The translations under genes were made by a program, and so were the position numbers. Of a DNA stretch of 64,000 bases, positions 43,174 to 51,948 are shown in pieces. The stretch spans positions 1 to 64,000 of the forward strand of contig PLBK01000007.1 of assembly GCA_003134505.1 (NCBI GenBank). The letters are read 5' to 3'. Position 1 is the stretch's first letter. Every line of letters starts with the position of its first letter. This DNA is from Actinomycetota bacterium. Lineage in GTDB: Bacteria > Actinomycetota > Thermoleophilia > Gaiellales > Gaiellaceae. Below the pieces are notes generated by a model. The model had not been told where the DNA came from, ran no database searches, and worked only from the letters and a program-made list of their open reading frames with translations.

Positions 43174-44106
43174 TCAGCGAGCAGCCCGCGCCTCGTCGAC
43201 GAGCTCCTGGAGCGCGACATCGCGGACGGCGAGCAGGTCCTCGTGGTACTTCAGCACCGAGCCGAGCGTCTGCTCCACGACCTCCGCGTCGAGCTCCTGC
43301 CGGCCCAGGGCCGTCAGCGCGCGCACCCAGTCGATCGTCTCGGCGACGCCGGGGGGCTTGGCCAGGTCGAGGCGCCGCAGCCCGCGCACGAACGCGGCCG
43401 CCTGCGCCGCCAGGCGCTCGGGCACGCCGGGGACGCGCACCTTGACGATGTCGATCTCCCGCTCGAGCGACGGATGACCGATCCAGTGGTACAGACACCG
43501 GCGCTTGAGCGCGTCGTGGAGCTCGCGGGTCCGGTTCGAGGTGAGGACGACGGCCGGCTTGTGCGCCGCCGCGCTGATCGTCCCGATCTCGGGGATGGTG
43601 ATCTGGAAGTCCGACAGCACCTCGAGCAGGAAGGCCTCGAACTCCTCGTCGGCGCGATCGATCTCGTCGATCAGCAGCACGACCTGCTCCGGGCTCTCAA
43701 CCGCCTCGAGCAGCGGCCGCCGGATCAGGAACTCCGGCCCGAACAGCTCCTCCTCGCTGACCGTGCCCTCCTGCGCCGCGCGGATGTGCAGCAGCTGGCG
43801 CGAGTAGTTCCACTCGTAGACCGCGTGCGCGACGTCGAGGCCCTCGTAGCACTGCAGCCGGATCAGCCGCGCGCCGAGCACGCGGGCGAGCGCCTTCGCG
43901 GCCTCGGTCTTCCCCACGCCCGCCTCGCCCTCGAGCAGCACGGGCTTCTCGAGCTTGAGCGAGAGGAAGAGCGCGGTCGCGAGCCCGCGGTCGGGCAGGT
44001 AGTCGGCGCCCGCGAGCGCGGATTCCAGCTCGTCGATCGTCGAGAGCGGCACGAACGCAGTGTAGATGGGCACCGCTCGCAGGCCGTCGGGGCCGGTTGC
44101 CGTCAC
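43174..44106 (-). CDS. MoxR-type AAA ATPase, CoxD-like
   Basis: A 310-residue AAA+ ATPase: Walker A GEAGVGKTE, Walker B VVLLIDEIDR, and sensor region VVLTSNRTRELHDALKRRCLYHWIGHP typical of MoxR/CoxD. It works with the VWA protein as a chaperone for cofactor assembly in molybdenum hydroxylases. The start is uncertain: GTG 44106 gives 310 residues, GTG 44073 would give 299 and begin PIYTAFVPLST. Confidence 0.92.
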   Translation of the reverse strand: MTATGPDGLRAVPIYTAFVPLSTIDELESALAGADYLPDRGLATALFLSLKLEKPVLLEGEAGVGKTEAAKALARVLGARLIRLQCYEGLDVAHAVYEWNYSRQLLHIRAAQEGTVSEEELFGPEFLIRRPLLEAVESPEQVVLLIDEIDRADEEFEAFLLEVLSDFQITIPEIGTISAAAHKPAVVLTSNRTRELHDALKRRCLYHWIGHPSLEREIDIVKVRVPGVPERLAAQAAAFVRGLRRLDLAKPPGVAETIDWVRALTALGRQELDAEVVEQTLGSVLKYHEDLLAVRDVALQELVDEARAAR

Positions 44107-44245
44107 GCCTCCCTCGAACAGGGGAAATCGAGCTCGTCACCCCCACGAGGGATGGCAGAGCGCCCGAAACGGACAAATGCTGAATCTAACGGCGAACGAC
44201 GAGCCAACCCCCCGACCCGATGATCCCAGCGAGAAACGAGCCCGA

Positions 44246-46030
44246 ATGACGCGAACGACACTGTGCAGCTCCAGGCTCCGCCGGGTTGCCACCCTCATGT
44301 TGCTGACAGCACTCTGCCTGACAGGGCTGGCGACGTCGGCGGCAGGCTCCCGCTCGACGCGAGCACCCGCTGCTCCGGCCGCGAAGGCCGGCGGCCTGAT
44401 CGTGCGTGCGCGCCCCGGTCGCGAGGCGCAGGCCGAGGCGCTCGTGCAGCGGCTCGGCGGCACCGTCCGCCTGCGCCTGCGGATCATCAACGGCTTCTCC
44501 GCCTCGCTGCCGGCTCGCGCGCTCGCGCAACTGCGGTCGAGCGCCGACATCCTTTCCGTGACCCGTAACCGTTCGCTGCAACCGCAGAGCTCGAGCTACA
44601 GCGCCGCCTACGACCCGAGCTCCGACCCCTACTCGATGAGCTCGATCACGCAGCTGACGGGCGCCCGCGCCTGGTGGAACGCCGGCTACACGGGCCAGGG
44701 CGTCGACGTCGCACTGATCGACTCCGGCGTCTCGCCCGTGCAGGGGCTCAGCGGCGCCGGCAAGGTGATCAACGGCGCCGACCTGTCACTCGAGTCGCAG
44801 GCGCCGAACCTCCGCTACCTCGACACGTACGGGCACGGCACGTTCATGGCCGGGCTGATCGCGGGGCGTGACGCGGCTCCCAACAGCCAGGCGCCCGCCT
44901 CGACCTACCTGGGCATGGCTCCCGACGCACGGATCGTCTCGCTGAAGGTCGCGACGGCGGATGGCGGCGCCGACATCTCGCAGGTGATCGCCGCCGTCGA
45001 CTGGGTCGTGCAGCACCGCACGGACAACGGGCTGAACATCCGCGTGATCAACCTCTCCTACGGCACGAACAGCCTGCAGGATTACAAGAGCGACCCGCTC
45101 GCCTTCGCCGTCGAGCAGGCCTGGAAGAAAGGAATCGTGGTCGTGGCGGCCTCGGGCAACACCGGCTTCCAGAAGGGCAAGGGAGCACCGGGCCTGGCCG
45201 ACCCCGCCTTCGACCCGTACGTGATCGGCGTCGCGGCGGCGGACACGATGGGCACCACCGACCTGAAGGACGACGTGGTCGCCTCCTACTCGGCCAGCTC
45301 CTGCGGCGGGGGCGCGTGCAAGAACCCCGACTACACGGCCCCCGGCTCGCACATGCAGGGCCTGCGCGACCCCAACTCGTTCATCGACGCGAACCATCCC
45401 GAGGGCTTCCTCTCGAGCCGGTACTTCCGCGGCAGCGGTACGTCCGAGGCGACGGCGATCGCAAGCGGAGCGATCGCGCTCGTACTGCAGAAGTACCCGA
45501 ACCTCACGCCGGACCAGGTCAAGCGACTCTTCCAGCAGTCTGCTCGCAACATGGACAAGCAGCCGCCCGAGGCGCAGGGCGCCGGCGAGATCCAGCTGGG
45601 CCCGATGCTCGGCAAGCCGCCGCCAGGGCCTTTCAACCAGAACTTCCCGAACTCGAACGGAAAGGGCTCGATCGAGGGCGCCCGCGGCCAGGATCATCTG
45701 ACCCGCAACAACGTGACGCTGAGCGGCGAGAAGGACATTTTCGGAGTTGCGATCGCGACCGGGTCGCTCGCCAGCGCCGAGGCAGCCGGCACCTCCTGGT
45801 CGGGCGGCTCCTGGAACGGCACCTCGTGGTCCGGGACCAGCTGGTCGGGGACCACGTGGTCGGGGACCACGTGGTCCGGCAACTCCTGGTCCGGGAGCTC
45901 CTGGTCCTCGAGCACGTGGACGGGGAACTCCTGGTCTGGAACCTCCTGGTCGTCGGCGAACTGGTCTGGCGCCTCCTGGTCCGGAAACTCGTGGACGGGC
46001 GGTAGCTGGGCCGGCGCGTTCTGGGGCTAG
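44246..46030 (+). CDS. Subtilisin-like serine protease (S8) with tryptophan-pentad tail
   Basis: A 594-residue exported subtilase. Signal peptide at residues 1-36 (TRTTLCSSRLRRVATLMLLTALCL), an inhibitor-like propeptide (GGLIVRARPGREAQAEALVQRLGG), then the catalytic triad D159 (ALIDSGV), H197 (YGHGTFMAGL) and S400 (GSGTSEATAIASGA). Residues about 515-594 are a tail of 16 tryptophans spaced every five residues. ATG 44246 was chosen because it opens a normal signal peptide; an upstream in-frame ATG at 44177 is possible. It probably acts outside the cell. Confidence 0.92.
   Translation: MTRTTLCSSRLRRVATLMLLTALCLTGLATSAAGSRSTRAPAAPAAKAGGLIVRARPGREAQAEALVQRLGGTVRLRLRIINGFSASLPARALAQLRSSADILSVTRNRSLQPQSSSYSAAYDPSSDPYSMSSITQLTGARAWWNAGYTGQGVDVALIDSGVSPVQGLSGAGKVINGADLSLESQAPNLRYLDTYGHGTFMAGLIAGRDAAPNSQAPASTYLGMAPDARIVSLKVATADGGADISQVIAAVDWVVQHRTDNGLNIRVINLSYGTNSLQDYKSDPLAFAVEQAWKKGIVVVAASGNTGFQKGKGAPGLADPAFDPYVIGVAAADTMGTTDLKDDVVASYSASSCGGGACKNPDYTAPGSHMQGLRDPNSFIDANHPEGFLSSRYFRGSGTSEATAIASGAIALVLQKYPNLTPDQVKRLFQQSARNMDKQPPEAQGAGEIQLGPMLGKPPPGPFNQNFPNSNGKGSIEGARGQDHLTRNNVTLSGEKDIFGVAIATGSLASAEAAGTSWSGGSWNGTSWSGTSWSGTTWSGTTWSGNSWSGSSWSSSTWTGNSWSGTSWSSANWSGASWSGNSWTGGSWAGAFWG
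45790..46027 (+). repeat. Coding pentad repeat (SWSGT type) in the subtilase tail
   Basis: Sixteen Trp codons (TGG) occur exactly 15 bases apart, in pentads such as WSGTS, WSGTT, WSGNS and WTGGS. The third bases vary, so the array is kept as protein rather than as fresh DNA duplication. A flat or beta-solenoid surface-binding tail is a reasonable guess. Confidence 0.85.
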
Positions 46031-46056
46031 GAGGCCGCGGCTTCCCGGGCCAGACG

Positions 46057-48645
46057 ATGTCCACACAGACGTCAACAGAGCGCGCCCCGAGGTCCCTCAC
46101 GGGCCGCGCGCTCGGAATCTGGCTGCTCTCCGGGGCGGCGGCAGGCGTCGCCGCCCTGACGCTCGCCTCGAGCCGCCACCTGCCGGCGCCGCTGCACGTC
46201 CTCGGCATCCCGTGGTGGGCGCTGCTGATCGGCTTCTACCTCGCCGAGTGCGCCGTCGTCCACCTCCACTTCCGCCGCGAGACGCAGACCCTCTCGCTGA
46301 ACGAGGTGCCGCTCGTGCTCGGGCTGTTCGCGGTCTCGCCGCTCGCGCTGATCGCCGCGCAGCTCCTCGGGATGGGCGCGGCGCTGATCTTCTACCGGCG
46401 CCAGCGGCCGCTCAAGGTCGTGTTCAACCTCGCGCAGACGGCCCTGGGCACGGCGTTCGCGACCGCGGTCTTCCGCGGCATCGTCAACGGGCACGAACCG
46501 TTCCGACCCTCAGGCTGGCTCGCGGGGCTCACGGCGGCGGCGGTCGCAGCTGCCACCGGGCTCGTGCTCGTCGCCGTGGCCGTCTCGCTCGCCGAGGAGC
46601 GCCCGGCGCTCGGTCGCGTCCTGACGACGGCGGCCGTCTCCTTCCTCGGAACCTTGACCGCAGCGAGCCTCGCTCTCGCCGCGGCCACGCTCGCGGAGAA
46701 GCAGCCGTATGCAGTCGTGCTCCTGCTCCTTCCCGCCGGCGCCTGCGCGCTCGCACTACGCGCGTACGCGACGCAGCGGCGCCGGCACGACCACGTCCAG
46801 TCGCTGTACGAGTCGATTCCGCGGCGGGAGGACACGGCCGAGCTCGGCTCCGGGGTCCGCCAGCTCCTGCTCTCGGCCCGACGCCTGCTGCGTGCCGAGT
46901 ACGCGGAGATCATGATCCTGCCGATCGACCCACGTGAGCGGCCCCTGCGCAGCTCGATCGGCCCCGACGGCGAGATGCTCCTGGAGCCCACCGAGCTCTC
47001 GGCCGCGGAGCGAATCGCGCTGGAGGCGGTTCGTGCGCGGGGAGGCCTGGTCACGCTCGCCAAGGACAAGCACCTCGACAGCCTCGATCCGTACACCGCC
47101 GAGCGCCGGTTGAAGGACGTGATCGTGACGACGCTCGAGGGCGAGAACGGCCTGCTCGGGCTGCTGCTCGTCGGCGACCGCGCCGACGATGTCTCCACCT
47201 TCGGGCAGGAGGACGAGAAGCTCCTGCGGACCTTCGCCGGCCACGCGGCGCTGCTGCTCGAGAACGAGCAGCTCGAGCAGTCTCTCGCCAAGCTGACCGA
47301 TCTCGAGGCGAAGCTCCGCCACCAGGCTCTCCATGACGCGCTGACGGGCCTCCCGAACCGGCGGCTCTTCCACGCCCGCGTCGACGAGGCGCTCCAGCGG
47401 GCAGCAGGCGATGGCTCCGAGCCGGTCGTCCTCTTCCTCGACCTGGACGGGTTCAAGGCGATCAACGACGACCTCGGCCACGCGGCGGGCGACGAGCTCC
47501 TGGTCGCCTTCGCCGCCCGGTTGCGCGGGAACGTACGGCCCGAGGAGCTGCCGGCCCGGCTCGGCGGCGACGAGTTCGCCGTCCTGATCGAGTCCGGCGG
47601 CGAGGAGGTCGCCGAGGACGTGGCGCAGCGGCTCGTGCTCGCCGTCCGCAACCCGTTCTCGATCCAGGGCCGCCGTCTCTCCATCCAGCTCAGCATCGGG
47701 ATCGCCGCGTCGAGCAGCGCCGACGGCGCAGAGGAGCTCCTCGCCAATGCCGACCTCGCCATGTACGCGGCCAAGGGCGACGACTCGTCGAGCTACGCCC
47801 GCTACTCGGAGCGCATGCGGGGCTCGGCCCAGGCGCGCAAGAAGCTCGGCGAGGCACTCGAGGATGCGCTCGACCGCGACCAGATCGCCGTCCACTATCA
47901 GCCGATCGTCGACCTCCGCACCGGCGCGACCGTCGCCTTCGAGGCGCTCGCCCGCTGGCGCCGAGGCCACTCCGACACGGTCGCGGCGGCGGACTTCCTC
48001 CCGGCCGCCGAGGAAGGCGAGCTGATCGAGCGGATCGGCCAGGTCGTGATGCGTGCGGCCTGCGTGCAGACGCAGGAGTGGCGGGTGCAGTCAGATCCCC
48101 CACGCGAGCTGTCGATCTGCGTCAACCTCTCGCCGGTCGAGTTCTCCAACCCGCGCCTCGGTGTCGACATCGCCTCTGCCCTGCTCGAGACCGGGCTCGA
48201 CGCCAGCCGGCTGATCCTGGAGATCACCGAGCACGTCGCGACCGACGACGCGCAGGCGACGCTGGCGACGATGTCCGAGCTGCGCCGGCTCGGCGTCCGC
48301 TTCGCGCTCGACAAGTTCGGCACGGGACGGTCCTCGCTCGAGCAGCTCTGTCAGCTGCCCTTCGACGTCGTCAAGATCGCACGTCCCCTCGTCGAGCGGA
48401 TCGGGGCCGGACAGTCGGACGACCGCGTTACCCGGGCCATCGTGGGGCTGGCCAAGTCGCTCGGCCTGAAGGTCGTCGCCGAGGGGATCGAGTCGAGAGA
48501 GCAGGCCGAGCGCCTGAAGCAACTCGGCTGTCATCTCGGCCAGGGCTTCTACTTCGACCGCGCGCTCGCGGCGGCGCAGGCCACGCGGCGGCTCCGCACC
48601 CCGCCGGCCGGGCACCTGCGCCTGGTCGCCGGCGACTCGGCCTGA
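46057..48645 (+). CDS. GGDEF-EAL protein with membrane and GAF domains; EAL site degraded
   Basis: An 862-residue cyclic-di-GMP protein. The first 240 residues hold about 6-8 hydrophobic helices, then a GAF-like domain (about 265-420), GGDEF at 503-507 (RLGGDEFAVL) and EAL at 629-631 (FEALARW). The GGDEF motif is intact, so diguanylate cyclase activity is likely; the I-site reads RPEE instead of RxxD. In the EAL domain, DDFG reads DKFG (K753) and KID reads KIA (A775), so phosphodiesterase activity is doubtful and it may bind rather than cleave c-di-GMP. It starts 26 bases after the subtilase. Confidence 0.92.
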   Translation: MSTQTSTERAPRSLTGRALGIWLLSGAAAGVAALTLASSRHLPAPLHVLGIPWWALLIGFYLAECAVVHLHFRRETQTLSLNEVPLVLGLFAVSPLALIAAQLLGMGAALIFYRRQRPLKVVFNLAQTALGTAFATAVFRGIVNGHEPFRPSGWLAGLTAAAVAAATGLVLVAVAVSLAEERPALGRVLTTAAVSFLGTLTAASLALAAATLAEKQPYAVVLLLLPAGACALALRAYATQRRRHDHVQSLYESIPRREDTAELGSGVRQLLLSARRLLRAEYAEIMILPIDPRERPLRSSIGPDGEMLLEPTELSAAERIALEAVRARGGLVTLAKDKHLDSLDPYTAERRLKDVIVTTLEGENGLLGLLLVGDRADDVSTFGQEDEKLLRTFAGHAALLLENEQLEQSLAKLTDLEAKLRHQALHDALTGLPNRRLFHARVDEALQRAAGDGSEPVVLFLDLDGFKAINDDLGHAAGDELLVAFAARLRGNVRPEELPARLGGDEFAVLIESGGEEVAEDVAQRLVLAVRNPFSIQGRRLSIQLSIGIAASSSADGAEELLANADLAMYAAKGDDSSSYARYSERMRGSAQARKKLGEALEDALDRDQIAVHYQPIVDLRTGATVAFEALARWRRGHSDTVAAADFLPAAEEGELIERIGQVVMRAACVQTQEWRVQSDPPRELSICVNLSPVEFSNPRLGVDIASALLETGLDASRLILEITEHVATDDAQATLATMSELRRLGVRFALDKFGTGRSSLEQLCQLPFDVVKIARPLVERIGAGQSDDRVTRAIVGLAKSLGLKVVAEGIESREQAERLKQLGCHLGQGFYFDRALAAAQATRRLRTPPAGHLRLVAGDSA

Positions 48646-48658
48646 GAGTTGCCACAGC

Positions 48659-48744
48659 GAGGAGAGAGTTGACGCGGGCCAGGCTTTTTCCCGCGGCGAC
48701 GTCTCCGACGCCGCCGGGGAGGAGAGAGTTGACGCGGGCCAGGC
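48659..48744 (+). repeat. Two exact 26-base direct repeats, 60 bases apart
   Basis: GAGGAGAGAGTTGACGCGGG continuing CCAGGC occurs at 48659-48684 and again, identical, at 48719-48744. Each copy forms its own hairpin: CGCGGG with CCCGCG (48673-48695) in copy 1, and the longer stem at 48731-48757 in copy 2. It lies in the 200-base gap between the GGDEF gene and the next gene. A third GAGAGTTG occurs at 48644. Confidence 0.75.
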
Positions 48745-48757
48745 CGTGGCCCGCGTC
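48731..48757 (+). terminator. Hairpin terminator in the second repeat copy
   Basis: GACGCGGGCC and GGCCCGCGTC form a perfect 10-bp stem with a 7-base loop, followed by AGCATTTTC. It would end the GGDEF-EAL transcript. Confidence 0.6.
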
Positions 48758-48844
48758 AGCATTTTCGGAGCCGAGGGGCCGGAACGCCAGCGCGCCACTC
48801 TGCTCGCTTGCGATTGAATAGCTCTCCCGCGACAAGGAGGAGAC

Positions 48845-49246
48845 ATGGCCGAGCTTCCCGAGGTAGCCCGCAAGGCGCTCGAGGGCAAGAACTTCTGGCA
48901 CCTGGCGACCGTCAACCCCGACGGCTCGCCGCAGTCGACGACGGTCTGGATCGACGCGCGAGACGGCAAGATCATCGTCAACACCGCGCTCGGCCGGAAG
49001 AAGCCGCGGAACCTCGCGAACGATCCCCGCGTCGCGCTCTCGTGGCACGAGACCACCGACGGCGGCTACCACTCGATCAGCATCCAGGGGCGCGTCGTCG
49101 ACACGATCACCGGCCCCGACGCCGAGAAAGACATCGACGACCTGGCCCAGAAGTACATCGGCCAGTCGCCCTACCCGTGGCGCTCGCCCGGCGAGCAGCG
49201 CGTGACCTACGTGATCGAGCCGACGAGCGTGGCGGTCATGGGGTAG
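48845..49246 (+). CDS. Pyridoxamine-oxidase-fold / F420- or FMN-dependent protein
   Basis: A 133-residue split-barrel flavin-type protein. LEGKNFWHLATVNPDGSPQSTTVWIDARDGKIIVNTALGRKKPRNLANDPRVALSW is characteristic of the PPOX-type group, many of which use F420 in actinobacteria. Reaction unknown. ATG 48845 has an AAGGAGGAG site. Confidence 0.88.
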   Translation: MAELPEVARKALEGKNFWHLATVNPDGSPQSTTVWIDARDGKIIVNTALGRKKPRNLANDPRVALSWHETTDGGYHSISIQGRVVDTITGPDAEKDIDDLAQKYIGQSPYPWRSPGEQRVTYVIEPTSVAVMG

Positions 49247-49263
49247 ACACCGGCGGCCTGGGT

Positions 49264-49269
49264 TAGACT
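49264..49269 (+). promoter_or_regulatory. Candidate -10 box TAGACT for the second Mo-hydroxylase operon
   Basis: TAGACT, nine bases, then ATG 49279 without a Shine-Dalgarno sequence. Confidence 0.5.
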
Positions 49270-49278
49270 CGCCGCTCG

Positions 49279-50064
49279 ATGCCTGCGGTCACCGACGTCC
49301 TGCTCCCGGCCTCGCCCGACGAGGCGGTCGCCGCGTTCGGCGACGGTTCCGGCGTGACCGTGATCGGGGGCGGCACGATCGTGATGCCGGACATCACGGC
49401 CGGGCGGATCAGGCCGGCGAGGACGTTGCTCCTGGCGCGGGCGGGGCTCGCCGGCATCACGCACGAAGGCTCGACCGTGACGCTCGGCGCGATGGCGCCG
49501 CTGCAGGGCCTCGTCGATCTGCCGGCCCCGGTCGGGCCCTGCGCCGGGAACGTCGCCGACCTCGAGATCCGCCTGCAGGCGACCGTCGGCGGCAACCTGT
49601 GCTCCGGCGAGGGCGCCGAGGCCCCGCGCGGCGACCTGCAAGGGCCGTTGCTCGCGGTCGGGGCGCAGATCCGTTCGGCTGGCTCCGGCGGGATCACCAC
49701 GGAGCCGCTCGAGGACTTCCTCGGCCACCGGCGCGGACGGCTCGTGCTCGATCTGACCTACGAGGAGCCGGCGGCCGGCGCCTTCGCCGCGGTCGACCGT
49801 CCGCACACGCACGCGTACACCACGCTCGCGGTCTCCGCCGCCAGGACCTCCGACGGCACGATCAGGCTCGCCGCCACCGGAGCCGGCTGGTGGGGAATCC
49901 GTCTGCCCTCGGCCGAGGCCGCGGCGGCCGACCCCGCTGCCGCCGGAGCCGCGGCCCTGAAGGACGTGAAGCTTCACGACGACGCGCTCGCGTCGGCCTG
50001 GTACCGGGAGCAGGCGCTGCCGGTGCTCGTCCGGCGGGCGCTCGCCCGACTCGAGGAGAGCTGA
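49279..50064 (+). CDS. Molybdenum hydroxylase medium (FAD) subunit
   Basis: A 261-residue CoxM-type FAD subunit. TVIGGGTIVMPDITAGRIRPARTLLLARAGLAGI and LQATVGGNLCSGEGAEAPRGDLQGPLLAVGA are the two FAD-binding stretches. It is more divergent than the one at 22328: the family AGGQSL loop reads IGGGTIVMP. The order here is medium, small, large, unlike the 20031 cluster. TGATG links it to the small subunit. Confidence 0.85.
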   Translation: MPAVTDVLLPASPDEAVAAFGDGSGVTVIGGGTIVMPDITAGRIRPARTLLLARAGLAGITHEGSTVTLGAMAPLQGLVDLPAPVGPCAGNVADLEIRLQATVGGNLCSGEGAEAPRGDLQGPLLAVGAQIRSAGSGGITTEPLEDFLGHRRGRLVLDLTYEEPAAGAFAAVDRPHTHAYTTLAVSAARTSDGTIRLAATGAGWWGIRLPSAEAAAADPAAAGAAALKDVKLHDDALASAWYREQALPVLVRRALARLEES

Positions 50065-50579
50065 TGAACCTGAACGTCAACGGCAGGACGCACGAGATCG
50101 AGAGCCCGCCCCTGACGACGCTGCTCGACGTCCTGCGCGAGGAGCTCGGCGTCCACAGCCCGAAGGTGGGGTGCGAGCAGGGCGGCTGCGGCGCCTGCAC
50201 GGTGCTCGTCGACGGCGCGCCCAGGCGCTCGTGCCTGCTGCCGGTGGCCGCGCTCGACGGGGCCGAGATCACGACCGTCGAAGGCCTCGGCGCAGCCGAG
50301 CACCTCGAGCCGGTCCAGGCGGCATTCGTCCACCATTACGCGGCGCAGTGCGGCTTCTGCACCTCCGGTCTGCTCATGGCTGCGACGGCGTACATCGCGA
50401 ACGGCGGCACGGACGACCGCGAGGCGATCGCCGAGGCCCTCGGCGGCCACGTCTGCCGCTGCACCGGCTACGTCAAGATCGTCGACGCGGTCGCCGCCGC
50501 GGCGCGAGGCGATGAGTTCGACCTGTCCGTCACGGCGGCGGGCCTGTTCACGACGACGATGTCGGGCGGCGCGGCATGA
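50064..50579 (+). CDS. Molybdenum hydroxylase small (2Fe-2S) subunit
   Basis: A 171-residue CoxS-type subunit. Cluster ligands C37, C42, C45, C57 and C96, C99, C131, C133 are all kept. A 20-residue C-terminal extension (GDEFDLSVTAAGLFTTTMSGG) exceeds the usual length. The stop overlaps the next gene (ATGA). Confidence 0.95.
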   Translation: MNLNVNGRTHEIESPPLTTLLDVLREELGVHSPKVGCEQGGCGACTVLVDGAPRRSCLLPVAALDGAEITTVEGLGAAEHLEPVQAAFVHHYAAQCGFCTSGLLMAATAYIANGGTDDREAIAEALGGHVCRCTGYVKIVDAVAAAARGDEFDLSVTAAGLFTTTMSGGAA

Positions 50580-51946
50580 AGGCCGTCGGCGCACGCGTGC
50601 CCCGCTACGACGGGGTGGCGCATGTCACCGGGCGGACGGTGTTCGTCGAGGACGTCGAGATCCCCGGCGTCGCGTGGGTCAAGGCGCTCCGCTCACCGCA
50701 TCACCACGCCACGATCACGAAGCTCGACACGCGCCCGGCCGAGCAGATGAAGGGCGTCCGCGCGGTCGTCACCGCGGCCGACGTCCCGCTCAACGTCTAC
50801 GGCCACCTGTCCGCGCTCGGCATCCCCGGCGACGAGCCACTGCTCGCCGACGCCGAGGTCCGCTACCTCGGCCAGCCGATCGCGGTCGTCGCCGCCGACG
50901 ACGAGCAGACGGCCCAGGCCGCGGTCGACGCAATCGAGATCGAGTTCGAGGAGCGCCCGGCGCTGTTCGACGTCCGCAAGGCCTTCGACCCGGACGCACC
51001 GCAGATCCACCAGTGGGGCAACTGGTACCCCCACTTCGAAGCCGGAATGGACCGCCGTCAGATCAGGAAAGGGGACATCGACGCTGCCTTCGCGCAGGCG
51101 GACGTGATCGTCCAGGGCGTCTACAGGCCGGCGGCGATCGAGCAGCTCCCGCTCGAGACCCAGGTCTGCCAGGTCGTGCCCGAGGCGAACGGCCGGCTGA
51201 CCATCTACTCCTGCACGCAGGCCCTCTACTTCTCGATGGGCGTGGTCGCCGCCCACCTGCAGCAGCCGCTGAACAAGTTCAAGTTCGTCGGCGGCACGGT
51301 CGGCGGCGGGTTCGGAGGCAAGGTCGACACGGCCACCGAGACGCTGTGCTCCCTGCTCGCGCTCAAGTCCGGCCGGCCGACCAAATGGCGCTGGACCCGC
51401 GAGGAGGAGTTCCTCTGCTCCTCGACCCGCGCGCCGTGGCACATGGAGATGGCAGATGCGGTGACGAAGGACGGCTGGATCCTCGGCCGCAGGATGATCA
51501 CGCTGCACGACTCGGGGGCCTACGCCCGCTTCTCGCCCTACGGCGTGACGAAGCACGCGTTCCACCACACCGGCGCATACACCATCCCGAATCTCCATTT
51601 CGACGGCTGGTGCGTGTTCACGAATCGCACGCCGACGAGTGCCATGCGCGGCTTCGGCGTCACCTCGGTCTCGTTCGCGACCGAGACGCACCTGAGCCGG
51701 ATCGCGGAGGAGCTCGGCATCGACCCGTTCGAGCTCCGGCTGAAGAACGCGAACCGGATCGGCGACACCTCACCGAACGGGGTCGTCTACACGGACCCGT
51801 CGACGGTGCCGACGATCCTGGCGATCGCCGACCACCTCGGCCACGAGCTACCGGCCGACTACCGCACGATGACCAGCGAGCCGCGCTCGGACGGGCTGCT
51901 CCCCGAGCACCTCGTCGCCCAGGTCGGAAATCCGGAGGATCACTAG
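50576..51946 (+). CDS. Molybdenum hydroxylase large subunit, N-terminal half (split gene)
   Basis: A 456-residue protein that covers the aldehyde-oxidase a/b domain and the first Mo-cofactor domain of the large subunit: VGARVPRYDGVAHVTGRTVFVEDVEIPG, YSCTQALYFSMGVVAAHLQQPLNKFKFVGGTVGGGFGGK and the active-site loop NRTPTSAMRGFGVTS. It ends where single-chain relatives (766 residues at 20031) continue. The second half is the next gene. No form-I CO dehydrogenase motif is present. Confidence 0.9.
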   Translation: MKAVGARVPRYDGVAHVTGRTVFVEDVEIPGVAWVKALRSPHHHATITKLDTRPAEQMKGVRAVVTAADVPLNVYGHLSALGIPGDEPLLADAEVRYLGQPIAVVAADDEQTAQAAVDAIEIEFEERPALFDVRKAFDPDAPQIHQWGNWYPHFEAGMDRRQIRKGDIDAAFAQADVIVQGVYRPAAIEQLPLETQVCQVVPEANGRLTIYSCTQALYFSMGVVAAHLQQPLNKFKFVGGTVGGGFGGKVDTATETLCSLLALKSGRPTKWRWTREEEFLCSSTRAPWHMEMADAVTKDGWILGRRMITLHDSGAYARFSPYGVTKHAFHHTGAYTIPNLHFDGWCVFTNRTPTSAMRGFGVTSVSFATETHLSRIAEELGIDPFELRLKNANRIGDTSPNGVVYTDPSTVPTILAIADHLGHELPADYRTMTSEPRSDGLLPEHLVAQVGNPEDH

Positions 51947-51948
51947 CC

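Noticed and set aside
45790-46027. Non-coding satellite DNA
   Set aside because: The 15-base period is in frame with a complete subtilase, and third bases vary while Trp is fixed.
48659-48744. CRISPR-like array
   Set aside because: There are only two repeat copies, no further spacer and no cas gene; the copies form terminator-like hairpins.
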